Source: Ampelomyces quisqualis (Eukaryota; Ascomycota; Dothideomycetes; Pleosporales; Phaeosphaeriaceae). From it: a stretch of 64,000 nucleotides of DNA. The DNA is taken from positions 1,426,001-1,490,000 of the forward strand of contig JAGTXZ010000019.1 in assembly GCA_018398575.1 (NCBI GenBank), given 5' to 3'. Position numbers and translations under genes: made by a program. The notes under the pieces were generated by a model. It ran no database searches and was not told the DNA's origin. It worked only from the letters and a program-made list of their open reading frames with translations. This document shows, one piece after another, positions 34,377-47,939 of the stretch (its first letter is position 1; the number at the start of each line of letters is the position of its first letter).

Positions 34377-35760
34377 ATTAAGAGTCTTACTGCCCCTACA
34401 AAGCAATATTATAACGCACTAACACTAATAAGACCTAACAGTTACTCTGCAGAATTAAACTAACTACACTAGATAGATTGCGCAGTTGCAAGCGCGCTGC
34501 CTTGTGTACACTATATAAAATAAGATTAGCCTAGACTTAGCAGAGCTGTTGCTAAACAAACCTGCACTAATAAGAGCACCTATTATTGCTGACTACACAC
34601 TAGCAGCAAACGTTAACGTACTAATGCAACAATCTAACCTAATACTAGCAGGCTAGAAAGCACTTAAGGAAGACTTAGAGTACTATAAGATACTTATTAA
34701 ACAATACAAAGGAGATTGCTACAATTTTAAGAAGGAACAATTAAGCCTCTAACAAATTGTTGCGTTTATCTAGTTAACTGTCTCTCCGCACCTACTCTAA
34801 ACGTGCTGCCTACTAGAGTAACTACTACGCTAGTAGATTACTAATCTAAAATTAATAGTTAGTGTTAACAAACAAATTAAACAAGAATAAGCCTGCAATT
34901 GCTACTAAGCTTCTCTTAAGCTAATAAGGAGTGCAACAAACTAAGACACCTAGTTATCTAAATATAATTAAGTAGTAACTAAAGCAGAGACGTATAAGGT
35001 TACTAAGTTAATACAAATTAACGTAATTACAAAAGACTTTCTGCATGCTGTAAACAAAGTTGCGCCTATGTAGTTTATAAACTTTTAAGACAATAGTAGA
35101 TTAACAGCTAGTATAACTAGGAAAGAGATAATAAAACGCTTCTAAGAACATATAATAGCAAATTATCCTCTTAGATTAGGGAAACACAAGGCTGTATATG
35201 CAGTTAATAACGCATTATTTCTTGCTAGTAGTAAATCTAACTAGAGCACTAAAAGGGACGCCTAACATGCTAAAAGCGCGCTATCTAAGAACTAGGGAAG
35301 ACTCTGTTAACAACAACTAACTAGTAAGAAAACTGCTAGGTTAAAGTAGCTATTAGATTATAAGCCTACTAAAGCTAAAGGCATAAAATGCCCTGCTTGC
35401 TTCTAACGTTACAGACTTAAGGAGTGTTACTACTTAAATCCTAACTAAGCCCCTAATTGGTAGAAACTAAATAAAGCTATAACAGAGCTTATTAAATACA
35501 AACGTAAGCATAACACTGCGTTTCTAGGTATACTACAAGGGCAAAGCTAACTGCAGTCTAAAACGCCTACTGTAACAAAGTAGTTACACACACTAACGCT
35601 AGAGATAATTAAGAGAGAATAACTTAAAGGCTAGCAAATTATAATTATTACTACTACCTTTGTTACTGTATTATTCTGCGCGTCTTTTAGTAACTATCTG
35701 CTTAAGTTCTTATTTATCCTTAACTCTAGCATAACATGCTATGTTACAAACAATCCTAAT
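34377..35760 (+). pseudogene. Copia B gag and protease region
   Basis: This is the nucleocapsid/capsid part. The plus frame has a capsid-like helical region (for example LEYYKILIKQYKGDCYNFKK near 34675-34735). A knuckle near 35387-35430 reads KCPACF-stop-RYRLKECYYLNPNQAPNW: C-x2-C-x3-[H/Y]-x4-C with His changed to Tyr. Stops are TAA/TAG in CAA/CAG/TGG contexts. Confidence 0.75.
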
Positions 35761-38700
35761 TGTATACGCAACTTCTAACTGCCTTTATACAAAGACTTTA
35801 TATAGGCTGGCAACACAAGAATATAGATTAAGGGATATAGTAGCATTAATCTAATTATAAGATGTTAGACAAGAGAAACTAAACTAGTCCTGCACAACGT
35901 AGCTACTTGCCCTAATATACACTGCAACCTAGTCTCCTTCTAACTACTTAGACAGATAGGAATTTAGTAGGAAACAAAAGAAGACCTAACTACACTAAGG
36001 TACTAAGATAGCATAATTATTAGGAACCTTAGCGAAATACATAGCTAATAGGTAATTAAACATAACGTGTCTCTAAAAGCTACATACTATACGTATACAA
36101 ACAACTTGCGAATAAAGCAACCTGTATAAAAGGCAACTGCACTACTCTAGTATAAGCAACTTAGCTATTTAGAACTAGCAGCTATTAAGCACTTAGTCTA
36201 GTAAGCTAAAGAGGTGCGTGTAAAGAGAGTTACTACAGTCTAATGCAACTTATGCAGTAGAGCTAAATTAAGATAATAAATTAGCTAAGCTCTACAAACT
36301 AACTACAAAGGACTAGAAGAGAGACTAGCTATTAATTTCTACTCTTATAAGATAAGTATAACAAAGGAGAAGAGCTAAATGCTAGTTGCAGACAAATTCT
36401 TAGGAATGCAATAGGACTTCTACTTTACTAATAATAAGACAGCAAGCTCTATTATTAAGCAGCTATTAATCTTCTTCCTCTTTCTTAAGAATTATTTTAA
36501 CATTACAGTTAAAGTTGTTGAGGCTAAGAATAAGATTACAACTGTTAAATTACAAGTTAAGAGGTAGTTAGCATTAATAGGAGTTATTGTTAAGCCTTTA
36601 GCACTAGATACCTAAGCTTAAAATAGTAGCGCCAAACGCTTAGGGGGAATAAATAAAGAGAAGTTACGCGCAATACAACTTAATGTAAACCTACTCTAGG
36701 AACTATAGTCTAAAATTATAAGAGTAGGAGTGTATTTGTATAACTAAACACTAAACTACGCTAATAACTAGAAGACTTTATACAAGATCTTCTTTACACA
36801 CGTTGCTTTTAATAACAGAATAGTAACATTACTTTAAAAACTAAACCTTACCTATCTTAAGGCATACAGGTGCAAAGCTTTTGTAATAAGCAGTAATACT
36901 TATAGAGGTATATTAAGGCTTTAACGCCTTAACTCTAAAGCATAGATTAGATACTTTGTAGGATACTAATTATTAAACATCTATTGCATCTAGATCCTAT
37001 TGCTTAGCAAAGTTATTAGCACCTGCGATGTAGTATTTAATAAACAAACTATCTTTAATAGCAAAGTTAAGGATCTAATAGACAACCTTATGCACAATAC
37101 TTTTAAAGAGATAGCTACTTATGTAAGAACTATTAAACTACCTACTCTAAGCATTAATCTAGAGACTAACTTGTTCTATAAGGACGAGCCTACTAAGGAC
37201 TAAATAAATCCTTAGGATAAAGTAGACCTACTAGGCTACTATTAAGGCAGGAAGATTAGGAATCAATACCTAACTTTGCTATCTACACTGCTACTAGCAG
37301 CACTGATTGCAGGAATAAAGGCTAGACACTTAGAATTAATACTACACAGATTATCTATAGACATAACACTACATAGGTTATCTAAAACTATTCTATAGGC
37401 AGCAGCCTTTATAGCTAGAGCTTAAGCTAGGAGAGTTGGCAAGTATAAAGAGGAAACAATAGACAAGGCTAAGATGTAAAGAATGCTTGCTAAAAGCTTA
37501 AAGCTCTATCGCAGCTAACTTTTACCTCTACTAACTTACTAAACTAAGCTTAAGACTTATCTAATAGGGGAACTGTTTAAAGAAGCAGAGCAGGCCTACC
37601 TACAGAGTTACAAACAGATAAACTCTTAGAGAAAAGTACTTCTTAAATTAATTAAACTAACAGGCTAATAGATTTTAAACTGTATGTAAGTGTATACGTA
37701 CACACTTAATAAACATTACTAGTTTATTAAGTGCAAGGCACAATTAGTTGTCTAAGGCAATTAACAGCAAAATATTATATTGCAGGACACATACGCTGCT
37801 ACGTTAGCAAGCTACTTGTTTAGGATGCTAATAGCTATTGCAGCTAAGCATAACCTTAAACTTAAACAATATAATGTAACTAACGCGTTTGTTTATGCAA
37901 CAATAGATTAAGAAATATACATGTAGATGCCTTAAGGCTATAAGAAGAAGAGAACAATTCTTTAAGTCTAGAAGGCACTATACAGTCTGCGCATTTTACC
38001 TTTGCTATAGCAGAGGAAGTTTATATTAACTCTTAAGGCTCTAGGCTTTATAATAATCTTGCACAAGCTATACTGTATAATTAAAGACAGCATTATTATC
38101 TTCTTTTACGTAGATAATATTATTGTCGCGTACAATAAACAATGTACTAAAGAAGTAGACTATGTAGTTAAGCTTCTATAGGAAAAATATACTATAACTA
38201 GAGAATACAATCTCTAATAGTTCTTAGGCGTAGAAGTTATCTAATAACAAGACTAGCGTTTTATACAACTATTCTAGTTAGCGTACATTAACAAGATACG
38301 CTGCCTTGCTAATTAAACTAACAGAAGGCATAACACTCTAATAGCACCTATTAAGTTAAAGCTACAACATAACCTAGCTGCTCTATCTAAGATTAACTAA
38401 TACTAACAAAAGATTAGATTTCTACTCTTTGCTACAGTAATAATGCAACCTAACATTGCTTTTGCTATATTACAGCTTGCTTAGTTCTTATTAAACCTAA
38501 GTACTAAATATTAAAACGCTGCTAATTGGGTCCTGCTGTACCTTACAGACACTAGATCTAGGGCGCTACAACTTAGAGGAGACAACTACCTCTAAGTAGC
38601 TAGTAACACCTCCTTTGCTAACAACACGCTTAACAGAAAGAGCTTATAAGGCTACACTATTAAGCTTTCTAGTAGACTTATTGTATAGAGAGTAAGCAAG

Positions 38701-39035
38701 TAAGACACTGTTACTATATTAATAACGGAGGCAGAACTTCTTACCCTGTCCCAAGTTGCCAAAAAGGCAATATTTACCTTATAATTACTCTACAAGCTAA
38801 ACATTAAGCTCTTATAATCTACAATTACTATTTAATACAATAACACCTAAACTATCTAGCTGGTTACTAAAGAGATATTAAAACTTTAAACTAAGCTTTG
38901 CTATGTTAACATTTACAAGTACTAGCTTAGACAAGAGATTTCTACTAGCAAAATTGCGGTAGAGTACGTTTAATTAGCAGAAATAATTGCTAACAGTTTT
39001 ATAAAGGCCCTCCTAGTAAACAAATAGGACAGCTT
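35761..39035 (+). pseudogene. Copia B pol (integrase, RT, RNase H), RIP-broken
   Basis: The integrase zinc-binding part is near 36180-36300 (CNLCSRAKLR). Its core follows (AINFYSYKI; DFYFTNNKTAS), with a GNK/E-type region near 36600. The linker at 37000-37203 is open for 67 codons (KVISTCDVVFNKQTIFNSKV), the conserved segment before RT. RT reads LKQYNVTNAFVYATIDQEIY and FYVDNIIVAYN at 38104-38136, so the second catalytic Asp is Asn. RNase H is near 38560-38990 and ends ANSFIKALLVNKQDSF. There the fold-back element enters. Confidence 0.88.
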
Positions 39036-39881
39036 TGTTAGGAAAACACAACGTTAGCGACATCCGCGACATTGGCGACATTGTTAGAACAGTTGACCAG
39101 ACAGTTTTCAACTGTAGTCTACAGTGCCTAGCTACCCCTATTTGTTCTGGCCGCCTAATTAGACAAAAACGCCCAAATTAATCTACCTGACCCACTAGAC
39201 CCACCTGCCCCACCCGCGCGATTACGTAATTATTCTAAAAACCTTAAATATAGAGCTTAATTCCCTCTTTAAAACGCACTATTCAGAATTTTTATAGCTG
39301 CTCTAGTTGCTGAGATGCACAGCAGTGAAGTTTGTAACTTTTTAATGTTCTTTGCTAAGGCTTGTTTTCGCTAAAGCTCTAGCACTTTAACTAGATAATA
39401 TCTAATATTTTTTTTTAAAGAAATAGTAACTAAAGTGTAGATTTTACTTTAGAACTATTTTATTTTACTATATTACAGCGTGGGCGTTGAGATCTACTGT
39501 GTTGAACGTACTTTAAAGTTTTTTTAAAAAAGTTTATAACTTTAACGCGCTATATCTCAATAACTAGAGTAGCTAAAAGAAATCTGAATAGTGCATTTTA
39601 AAGAGGGAATTCCGCTCTATATTTTGTATTTTTAGGTTACTTACGTCATCATGAAAATACAGCAATACAGTCACGTAAGTAAAATTGGTAACATTGGCAA
39701 CACTAGCGACACTAGCAACACTAGCGACACTGTCAGGTTACTGTCAGGTTGCTGTTAGGTCGCTAGCAACTAGAAGTGAGTAGGGCGACTTTGGCAAATT
39801 GTCTAGTAGACAGTATTGCTGTTAGGCCGCCGCGAGTCGCAGCGATTAGGCTAATCAGATCAATCTTAAATTTTCCTAACG
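39036..39881 (+). mobile_element. Complete 845-bp fold-back / MITE-like element (copy Q)
   Basis: The termini are TGTTAGGAAAA (first base likely C originally) and TTTTCCTAACG. A long internal inverted repeat (39225-39316 against 39554-39644) could fold back. Short ~9-bp repeats of the GCGACACTA type lie near both ends (39055-39085 and 39690-39725). No coding frame. It interrupts the end of copia B pol. Its right ~190 bp match the ends of the two large elements at 48154 and 50514, and its left half matches copy P (31690-32143). The target duplication is ambiguous (possibly TTT), so the superfamily is not assigned. Confidence 0.75.
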
Positions 39882-40026
39882 TTTCTCTATTAGATTAGAC
39901 TAGTAGAGGTAATCTAGGAGGAGGTAGCAAATAAAGCGCTACTTAGTAAGATTCAAGAGCAACTTAAGAACCTTGTACTTAACAACTAAGTTTTCTAGCT
40001 TGTATATTGTCTAAGCTAAAGAAGTG
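39882..40026 (+). other. Copia B 3' untranslated remainder
   Basis: 145 bp between the fold-back element and the 3' LTR. It should hold the polypurine tract; AGGAGGAGG at 39918-39926 is purine-rich but is not adjacent to the LTR. Confidence 0.5.
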
Positions 40027-40244
40027 TGTTAGATACGTTGCGTATTAGAGGATTAGTTGCATAGGCTAACTAGGAGTTACTAGGTAGCTTAAGCGAGACC
40101 TAGCAACTGCTGATTTGCTACCCAAATATAGCGCTGTGCTAGCTATCTAAACACAGAGAGCGCAGGTACTAGCAAAGACATAACAAGAAATAAAGTTATT
40201 ACACTTTAACTTAGATTTATCTACTAAACCTATTTAATCCGATA
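40027..40244 (+). repeat. 3' LTR of copia B
   Basis: 218 bp; ends AATCCGATA where the 5' LTR has AATCTAACA. It is followed by TATAT, the second copy of the target duplication. Confidence 0.93.
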
Positions 40245-40249
40245 TATAT

Positions 40250-41440
40250 ATATTCTAAACGCGCAGTAACCTACTTATTCTAGAGTTTTAATATTTTTTA
40301 ATATAAGGATTATTATTAATATTAATCTTTATTAAGCTAGGTTAGCTAGCCTAACTAACCTAGTTATTAACAAGTGAGCACTAATATAATAACGTAATAG
40401 TTGTTAGAGTAGTAAAGAATATAAAAGAAGAAAAAAATATTAGTTGTTACGCCTATAACTATTAGCATAGTTCTAGATATAGGTTAGGTAACTATTGGCT
40501 ATAGTAGACTTTAGTAGACTATAGTAGATAATAGACTATACAGCACAGGATAGATACTACTAGTAACTACTCTAACACTATATAACTAATATTAATACTG
40601 TTTTTGTACACTTAGTCTCTTTATACCTAAACTATAGAGTTATGTATAAGTAAATTAGTAATAGATTATATATATATACTGTAAAGCTTTTATACTAAGA
40701 CGTACGCAGGACTTGTTAAATATAGTACTTAATGCTAGACGCGTTGCTGCCTACTACCTAATAATACGCAAGTTATAACCTCTAACACTATAATATAATA
40801 GTATAACTCTAATAGCTGTAACGCAATAGATGCTACTATAGATAACGCAGTACCTGCTTTATATAGTAATATCTTATGTAAACGCGACTTTACTCTAGCT
40901 AAATATAAGGTAAGAGAGTAAATAGACCTAATATTAGCGTCTATAGAAGAATAGAATAAGCTATTTAACACAGTAAGTAGACAGCACGCTAGTAAACTAT
41001 TTAGTTTAAGAATAGTAGACGTAAAGTAGTAGGCTATACGCAGCTAAACAGCATACGCGTGCTAACACTAATAAGAAAAACATAGTAGAGCCCTTTAGTT
41101 CTCTTTTTACACTACTATCTGTATTGTAGCTACAAATAATAAAATGCATATTAGGTAACGTTAATAGCTTCCTTACTAATATATAGCTATACAAGCTATA
41201 TTTATAGCTATAGTTCTAATTGGAGCGCTAATAGCAATAGGCTATGTTAAACATTTAATCTAGGCTATAAGACAACGTATAGATATATAAGGACGTCGCA
41301 ATTATATATAGGTTATTAAACCTCTAACTTAACTAATATATATTTATATACTAGAACATTATATTACAAATTACCTTTATACTTAATTATTACTTATTTA
41401 CTAATAAGATAGTTTACGCACCTAGCTGTTTATTTACAGG
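40250..41440. other. Left large element, region with no assigned product
   Basis: Mirrored by about 57330-58520. It includes a small hairpin around AAGCTAGGTTAGCTAGCCTA (40334-40353). Open frames of 78 codons (40735-40971, minus) and 62 codons (41006-41194, minus) exist. Only the second has a visible counterpart in the other copy (57577-57765), and its Leu-rich translation looks like a shadow of the opposite strand. Confidence 0.45.
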
Positions 41441-44400
41441 TACGCCTAACAATCTTATAAAAGTGTATTACAAACTATACTTAGATAAATAAGTAGTACT
41501 TAATATAACAGCGCTTACTAGATAGTGTAACTCTTGTGCTAGTTATACTAGCAGTAGACAAAATATAGTTATTTATAATATCTAGTAACGTAGCAGTATA
41601 GCTAATATATATTACTATTAGAAATCTTAACTATAAGGTATAATAACGCAGAATAATACCTAGGACACTACTAGCTAAATTCATCCTAATAGCTAAGCTC
41701 CTAGATCTTATTCTAAAGAGTAAAGTGTATTATTACTATATAGGTAAACTATTATTGCGTAAGTACTAAATACAGTGTTAACAATAGAGGGTTACTATAA
41801 AAGATAGACGCTAACTAGTAACTGCAGTACTTAAAGAAGCTACTAAATACAGCATATAACTAGAGTATACTAACTAACAGACGTAATAGTGTTACCTAAC
41901 TATTTGTGCAATTCTAGCTAACTATAAAGAGTAAGTGCTACTAACAGGTATAAAGAAAAACAGACACTATGCTTAAGGCATAGTACTACTAGACAAATAA
42001 GAGAACTTATGCAACAAATATCTATAGCAAACAGAAGAGTATATACGCTTATAACAGAGTTATTATCTTAATAAAGAACTTAAGGATTACGTTTATCTAG
42101 TAGAGTGCTTTGGCTAAAATTACTAGAACTTTAATATATATAAGTTATTTGCTATAGATATATTATATCTATTGCTTAAGAGGTTAGTTATAAAGATAAT
42201 AGAGTTTACAAAAGATATGCTAATAGATATATACTCTAGACAAAAGAGGGCTAGAATAGTGCTACAGTTCTAGTAGTAGAAGACAATAGCTATACCTAAT
42301 TAAATAAAAAGTTCTACTAGGTTAAGTATAACACTAGACTAAAATAGTTTAATAACAAGAGAGCTTTTAAAGAAGTGTTATAGTAGACTAGCGCAGAACA
42401 AAAAGTAGTAATTTGCCAATTTATAGTAGTAGTATTCCTTCTACTAGCAACTAAGGTACTATACATATTGCATTTTATCTAAGCTGCGTGTAATCTACTA
42501 GTACTATAACAATATAAAAGTTATAACAAAACACGTTAGGGTATATATTGTTAGCTACTAAACAAATAGATGTTCTAAAAGAAGAGTTTTAACCTTTTAG
42601 ACAGACGCAAGGAGAAGAAAAGGATTTTAACTACCTTAAATAGCACGCGCTAACCTATATTATTAACAATATTTGTATATATAGAGCCCTTAATAGTATA
42701 TATACTAGAACAAATAGTAAGGCCTACTATATTACAATAGTAAAACAATTCTACCTAATAACAAACAAGAGAGATTTTCTTACGCAAATCTTCTTTTACA
42801 ACTCTAAACAGCTTACGCTTATAGCGTTTAAATACAAGATAGTTATAGACTAAAGTTAATAGTGCACTACTACTAACTAGCGTAAGTATACCTTTACTAT
42901 AAGCGTATTAATAGTAATACTATTTAGATAACTTAGATAGACTATACTAGGTATGTTACTTAATTCTATTATACTACTCCTTAGTAAAGTTACTGCATAT
43001 ATTACGTTGCTAAACTTTACACATACTGCTGCAGTATTTATCTAATACTACTATTAGAAGGTAACTAGCTGCCTTATTACCCTATATAACAAAGATAGAT
43101 AGAACCCTAACTCTTACTAGGTAAACAGGATTAATATAGAAATACACTTCTCTATAAGATACTTAAGGCTATTAGGCAAACGCTATAACAACTCTAAATA
43201 TTGTAAAGAAGACATAGTATAATACGCGCCTAACTAGTATAGGACTAGAAAATAGAGTAAAGATTACATATAGGTGTAAAAGTTTAAAGATAAAGACTAC
43301 ACGTAACTATCTTAGAATATTATAATTAGTAGAGCTATAGCTTAAGTGCACCTAATACTTATATTTAATAATAACAAACACTAAGATAAGGACAAAAAGA
43401 AATACAAGTATATAGGTGCCTTTTGCAATATTATAGTGTTTGATAATAATAGTTAAATTAATTATTTAATAGGAATACTAAGTATGCGCTACTATATACA
43501 TAGTATAAAGACTAAGTAATGTATACTATAAGCATTTAAGGTATATAACATAACAACTATTATTTACCCTATATACTTAGTACTAAAGGATCTACTTACA
43601 CTTAATAATAAGGTTTCTGTTTTATACTATATAAACAATTACATTAAACAGAATAAATATAATAGATTATATTCTTTTACGCTTAATTAAGACTAGATAT
43701 ATATAGTGCAGAATTATAAACAGAAGCAAATATAGCAAGACAGCTAGTATATAGCCTTAGATATAGTAAATAGAATTGTATAACAATAGCTCTACTATTG
43801 CTTTAACATACCTAATAGAATAAAAACCTGCTAATCTAACAGGCGCTATAATATAGAACTATAGTGTAAGGCTGCTAACGCAACCTTCTTACTATATACT
43901 ATATACTACTACAAACGCATAATACTAGTAACCTTTATCTACGTACGCAAGTATTATAGAGATATTGCAATAGTTACTTAGAATTGCTAGTTAGTGCAGA
44001 CAGAAGGATAGCACTACTGTAGTAACACTAGACATAATTGTTAAAAGACAGCATATGTAATAGAGTATAACTAATAGTAGAGGAATACAACTTAATATAC
44101 TCTAATATAGAACAAGAGATAAGAAGGCAGAAGATACTAGGCTGTTTCCTATAGATACCTATAGCAAAAGAATACCTATAGCAAATTATAAGAGCAATTG
44201 TATTATAACAGAATAGACTACTATAGAACGTAGCTAATAGTTACCTTATCTAGACAATTATATACTTTACTGTCTAATGTAACTATAACACAGCCTAACA
44301 GATCTGCTTATAACAGAATTAAACTAAACTTAATAATAATTAGGAGTAAGCTTTACTAGATAGAAACCTACGTAGAAAGATAATAGAAACAGTTAATAAA

Positions 44401-44800
44401 AAGTTAAGTATAACATAAATTACTCCTAACATAACAACTATATTAGTATTAAACATAACTAGAAATAAGTATACTCTTATCAGGACAAACTAGCTATTAT
44501 ATATATACTACAATCCGCTAGTAATAGACAAGTAAATCAACAACCTTAACTATAATTTATTTGTATAGACATTAAAGTATAAATTAGGCTTTAAAAGTAA
44601 ATGTAATAGTATATACTACTATATAAAGAAGAAAGATAGAAAGGCGTAAATATAGATATCTATAAAGGTACGCTAGCACAGCGTATTACAAGAGACAGTT
44701 ATATTAAAGATATACTAGGCGTTATTTACAATTAAACTACGAACATAACTAGTATAGTAGTACACTAGATCTGTAATAATAACTTACTAGGTAAATAGTT
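41441..44800 (+). pseudogene. Unidentified ORF remnant of the large element (left copy)
   Basis: A plus-strand conceptual frame can be followed through RIP-type stops for about 3 kb. Examples are LYLDKQVVLNITALTRQC near 41475, IIEFTKDMLIDIYSRQKRAR near 42200, and KQFYLITNKRDFLTQIFFYN near 42745. The right copy has the matching sequence on its minus strand. No transposase motif is recognised. The opposite strand also shows long hydrophobic frames, so even the coding strand is not certain here. Confidence 0.35.
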
Positions 44801-44819
44801 TTCTGCGTATAGAGCTACT

Positions 44820-45280
44820 AAATTACCTATATTGCGCGCATAACTATTTATGCTAATAGTAGACAACTATTATATACGCTAATATTTAGTTAAAGATAAA
44901 GAGGTACCTAATTACCTGTATTGCGCGCACTACTATTTATGCTAACAGTAGACAACTATTATATACGCTAACATTTGGTTAAGAATAAAGAGTTACCTAA
45001 TTACCTATATTATGCGCACTACTATTTGTGCTAATAGTAGACAACTATTATATACACTAATATTTAGTTAAAGATAAAGAGGCACTTAATTACCTATATT
45101 GCGTATACTACTATTTGTGCTAATAGTAGATAACTGTTATATATACTAATAATTAGTTAAGAATAAAAAAGTACCTAATTACCTGTATTGTGTGCATAAC
45201 TATTTATGCTAATAGTAGATAACTGTTGTATACGCTAGTACACAGTTAAGCACAAGAGGCTAGCTAATTAAACAGCCTAA
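44820..45280. repeat. 89-bp tandem repeat, five copies (left element)
   Basis: The GCGCGC-containing anchor recurs at 44834, 44923, 45012, 45101 and 45190, exactly 89 bp apart. The unit includes AATTACCTGTATTGCGCGCA and GTAGACAACTATTATATACG. As 89 is not a multiple of three, a coding role is unlikely. Confidence 0.92.
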
Positions 45281-47700
45281 CTACTATACTCTAGTAGAAT
45301 TTAAGGTAATACTAGACTATATATGTTACAAAAACCCTACTTATACCTATAAAGTAAAAACTCTATTACGCTACATACATTACTTACTTCTACTACTCTT
45401 ACTAATAGTTTTCTAATATTTAAAGTGCAAGCGCTTACTCTATATACTCTATACTAAGCAGCAAATTTAAGTAATATTAGTAGTATACTATGTCTCTATC
45501 TAAACAAGTGCTAAAATAAGCGCTAACAGATAATAGTATAAAGGTTAGGCTCTTAGGAGATGTAACCCTAGAACTAATATACTAAAAACTAAGACGCTGC
45601 AGAAACTAAAAACTGTCTAGACTTTAACGCTACTATCCTTAAGCCTAAATTTAAGAGTCAAAATAGATATATAACTAACTACTATACTAGCCTAACTAAA
45701 AAGTTACCTAATAAGACAGCCTAGAGATTAAACACTATACACTCTTAGATCTGTAGCTGTACTTACTTATTAACGAGAGAACTTTAGACGTAGTAGTAGT
45801 ATAAGTATAACAAGCTAACACAAACTAAAAACCTATAGAACTAATAAATAGAAAACGTTAGTAGTTAAAAGAAAACTACTATTAGACTTAAGGCTATTAT
45901 ATTATAGAAAGATGCCTTATTGCGCATAATAAAGTAGTTCTAACTGTTATAGAGTTACAACTCTTCTTATCTAGTATAGACCTATTTAGGTTACTACTAT
46001 AGAGGAAGAAAAAACGCTAGGTAAAGAAAAGTGTATTACTAGAAAATAAGACTATACTAGAGAAGGCAAGAGTTATCCTAGTAACGCAGCTACTTACTAA
46101 TAATAGAAAGACGCTATATAGTATAGTAATAACGCTATAGCTTAATACACGTAGGTATATGTACGCCTAAATACTACTAGACGCTTAGACAGAAGTATAG
46201 AATACTCTGCTATTATTAGTTTAATTGCATATTAGCTTAACACTATATAGAGAAGCTGCCTGCTATATAAGTACTATTGCGGCCTACTAAGGATAGTAGC
46301 TAATAGTAGGTACCTAGATACTAGACAAATATAGTAACTTGTAGACCTACGTAATAAGGCAAGAATAACTAGAAATTACTAGTGCCTATATATTAAACTA
46401 TCTAGACAGATAGGTTCTTAAGCCTAGTAAACTGCTTAAAGACTTTATTTACCTACTATAATACCTAAAGAATGCAAGTACACCTCTAGAACAGCTATAC
46501 TAGCTAACTAAAGACAGCCTTAATCTACTAGATTTCTAAACCCTAGCATTGCAGCAGTAAAAGCACAGTTATTCTATAATAACAGGAAATAGAGTATTAC
46601 TGCAATAACTAGGAACTAGGAGAAGTTTAATAAACTAAGTGTAAATATAGTAGCACTAATAGGCTTAGTTATATTTAACGTAATAAGGGATTTTAATAAC
46701 AATCGCACTAGGAAAACTATACTCTTTTATAGACACACTATAGAGAGTATATTGCAAGTACTATATATAGTATTAGCTAATAGAAAGTAAACTACTTTAA
46801 TACTATTTGCAAATAATAAAAGAACCTAGGAGGCGTTTAATAGATTCTTATATAGAATAATATATAATAGGATATTACTATACATATAAACTAACAAGAG
46901 AATAATAGAGCTAACGTTTTGGTACTAAAGGATAGCTATAATAACAATGTAGATAATATCTTAGCTAACTGTATAGAAAAGAAGTAAGATTACTATAATG
47001 CGCTTATAGACAATTACAATAACAAAGAGAAGGAGAAGGTAAACTACTTAGTAGAAAAGAATAGAAAGGAGAACGTTAGGCAGGAGAGAAAAGTCCTACA
47101 CAGAGACACTAACAATATAAGTAGGTCTAAACGTAATATAATTTATAATAACTTATATTTAGTACTATCTATATACGTATACGTAAAGTCTTAGGTAAAG
47201 TAAAAGATGTTTTGCTAGAAGAGTACAGATTAATAGATAAACTTGCACTAGAATACCTTTATAAGGTAGATAAATAGCTATAGTTTAAGACCTATATAGG
47301 TAGCTAAAGTATTATAGCAGAAGACGCATAGAAAGAATCTTTAACATAGGCCTATAATATTACAATTAAAGGTAACATACTTAACGTAATTGCCTTAACT
47401 AAAGAGGAACAGCAATTAGAACTAGATAAGTGTAATAGGTTAGTGCAATAGTATAAAGAAAAAATAGAGTATTATTAAGTAGTTATAAATAGCAAGTAAG
47501 GCAAATTTTATAATAACTAGATATACTTTTACTAGTACAACGCGTAAATACTGTTAGGTTAGCCTTAATATAACGCAATAGTGTAGACTACTATAGCAGA
47601 TAGTATAGTACTAGCGGACACAGCACCTAATCTTAATACAACTAACTAGTAAAATAATTACTACTTTATAAGTAGTAGTAGCTATTATAGCCTTCTATGT
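45281..47700 (+). pseudogene. Second unidentified ORF remnant of the large element (left copy)
   Basis: From ATG at 45490 (MSLSKQVLK) a plus frame runs about 1.1 kb, Pro/Gln/Arg-rich after allowing for RIP. At 46921-47190 another segment reads NNVDNILANCIEKK, then DNYNNKEKEKVNYLVEK. This is clearly homologous to the 90-codon open frame of the right copy (51483-51755), with substitutions mostly preserving the frame. That makes 46921-47190 the best-supported coding segment of the element. The product is unknown: Lys/Asn/Glu-rich, probably helical. Confidence 0.42.
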
Positions 47701-47939
47701 ATAGAGCGCGTTAAATACCTACTAACGCGTGCCCTATAAGATGTTAAGCCTAGTAGCTACGTCTAGGCTAGCCTTCTTGTAAAGAAGTATAATTTATTTA
47801 TACTATATTTAATTAAAAAGCCTATATAACTAGACAAGAGAGACTAGCTTAGTTAGCCTATACTATAAGAGTATAAAGATATAGGCAGCTAGCTATAGTA
47901 TATAGTTCTGCTAGTGCTGTAGTACTTAATAGTTCTTAA

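Larger units (their letters stand above)
34159..40244 (+). mobile_element. Ty1/copia retrotransposon B, complete, nested in the left large element
   Basis: LTRs of 218 bp (34159-34376, 40027-40244) are flanked by the 5-bp duplication TATAT (34154-34158 and 40245-40249). The empty site is preserved in the inverted right copy near 58520-58545 (GTTTAGAATATATATAG). Plus-strand order: gag with a CCHC-like knuckle, protease, integrase, RT, RNase H. A small fold-back element sits at the end of pol. Compared with the rest of the window it keeps more CpA and longer frames (67 codons at 37000-37203), so it may be younger or less mutated. Confidence 0.93.

Noticed and set aside
39036..39881. Assignment of the fold-back element to Mutator or Harbinger
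   Set aside because: No 9-bp or clear 3-bp target duplication can be fixed; the flanks allow TT or TTT only. The superfamily is left open.
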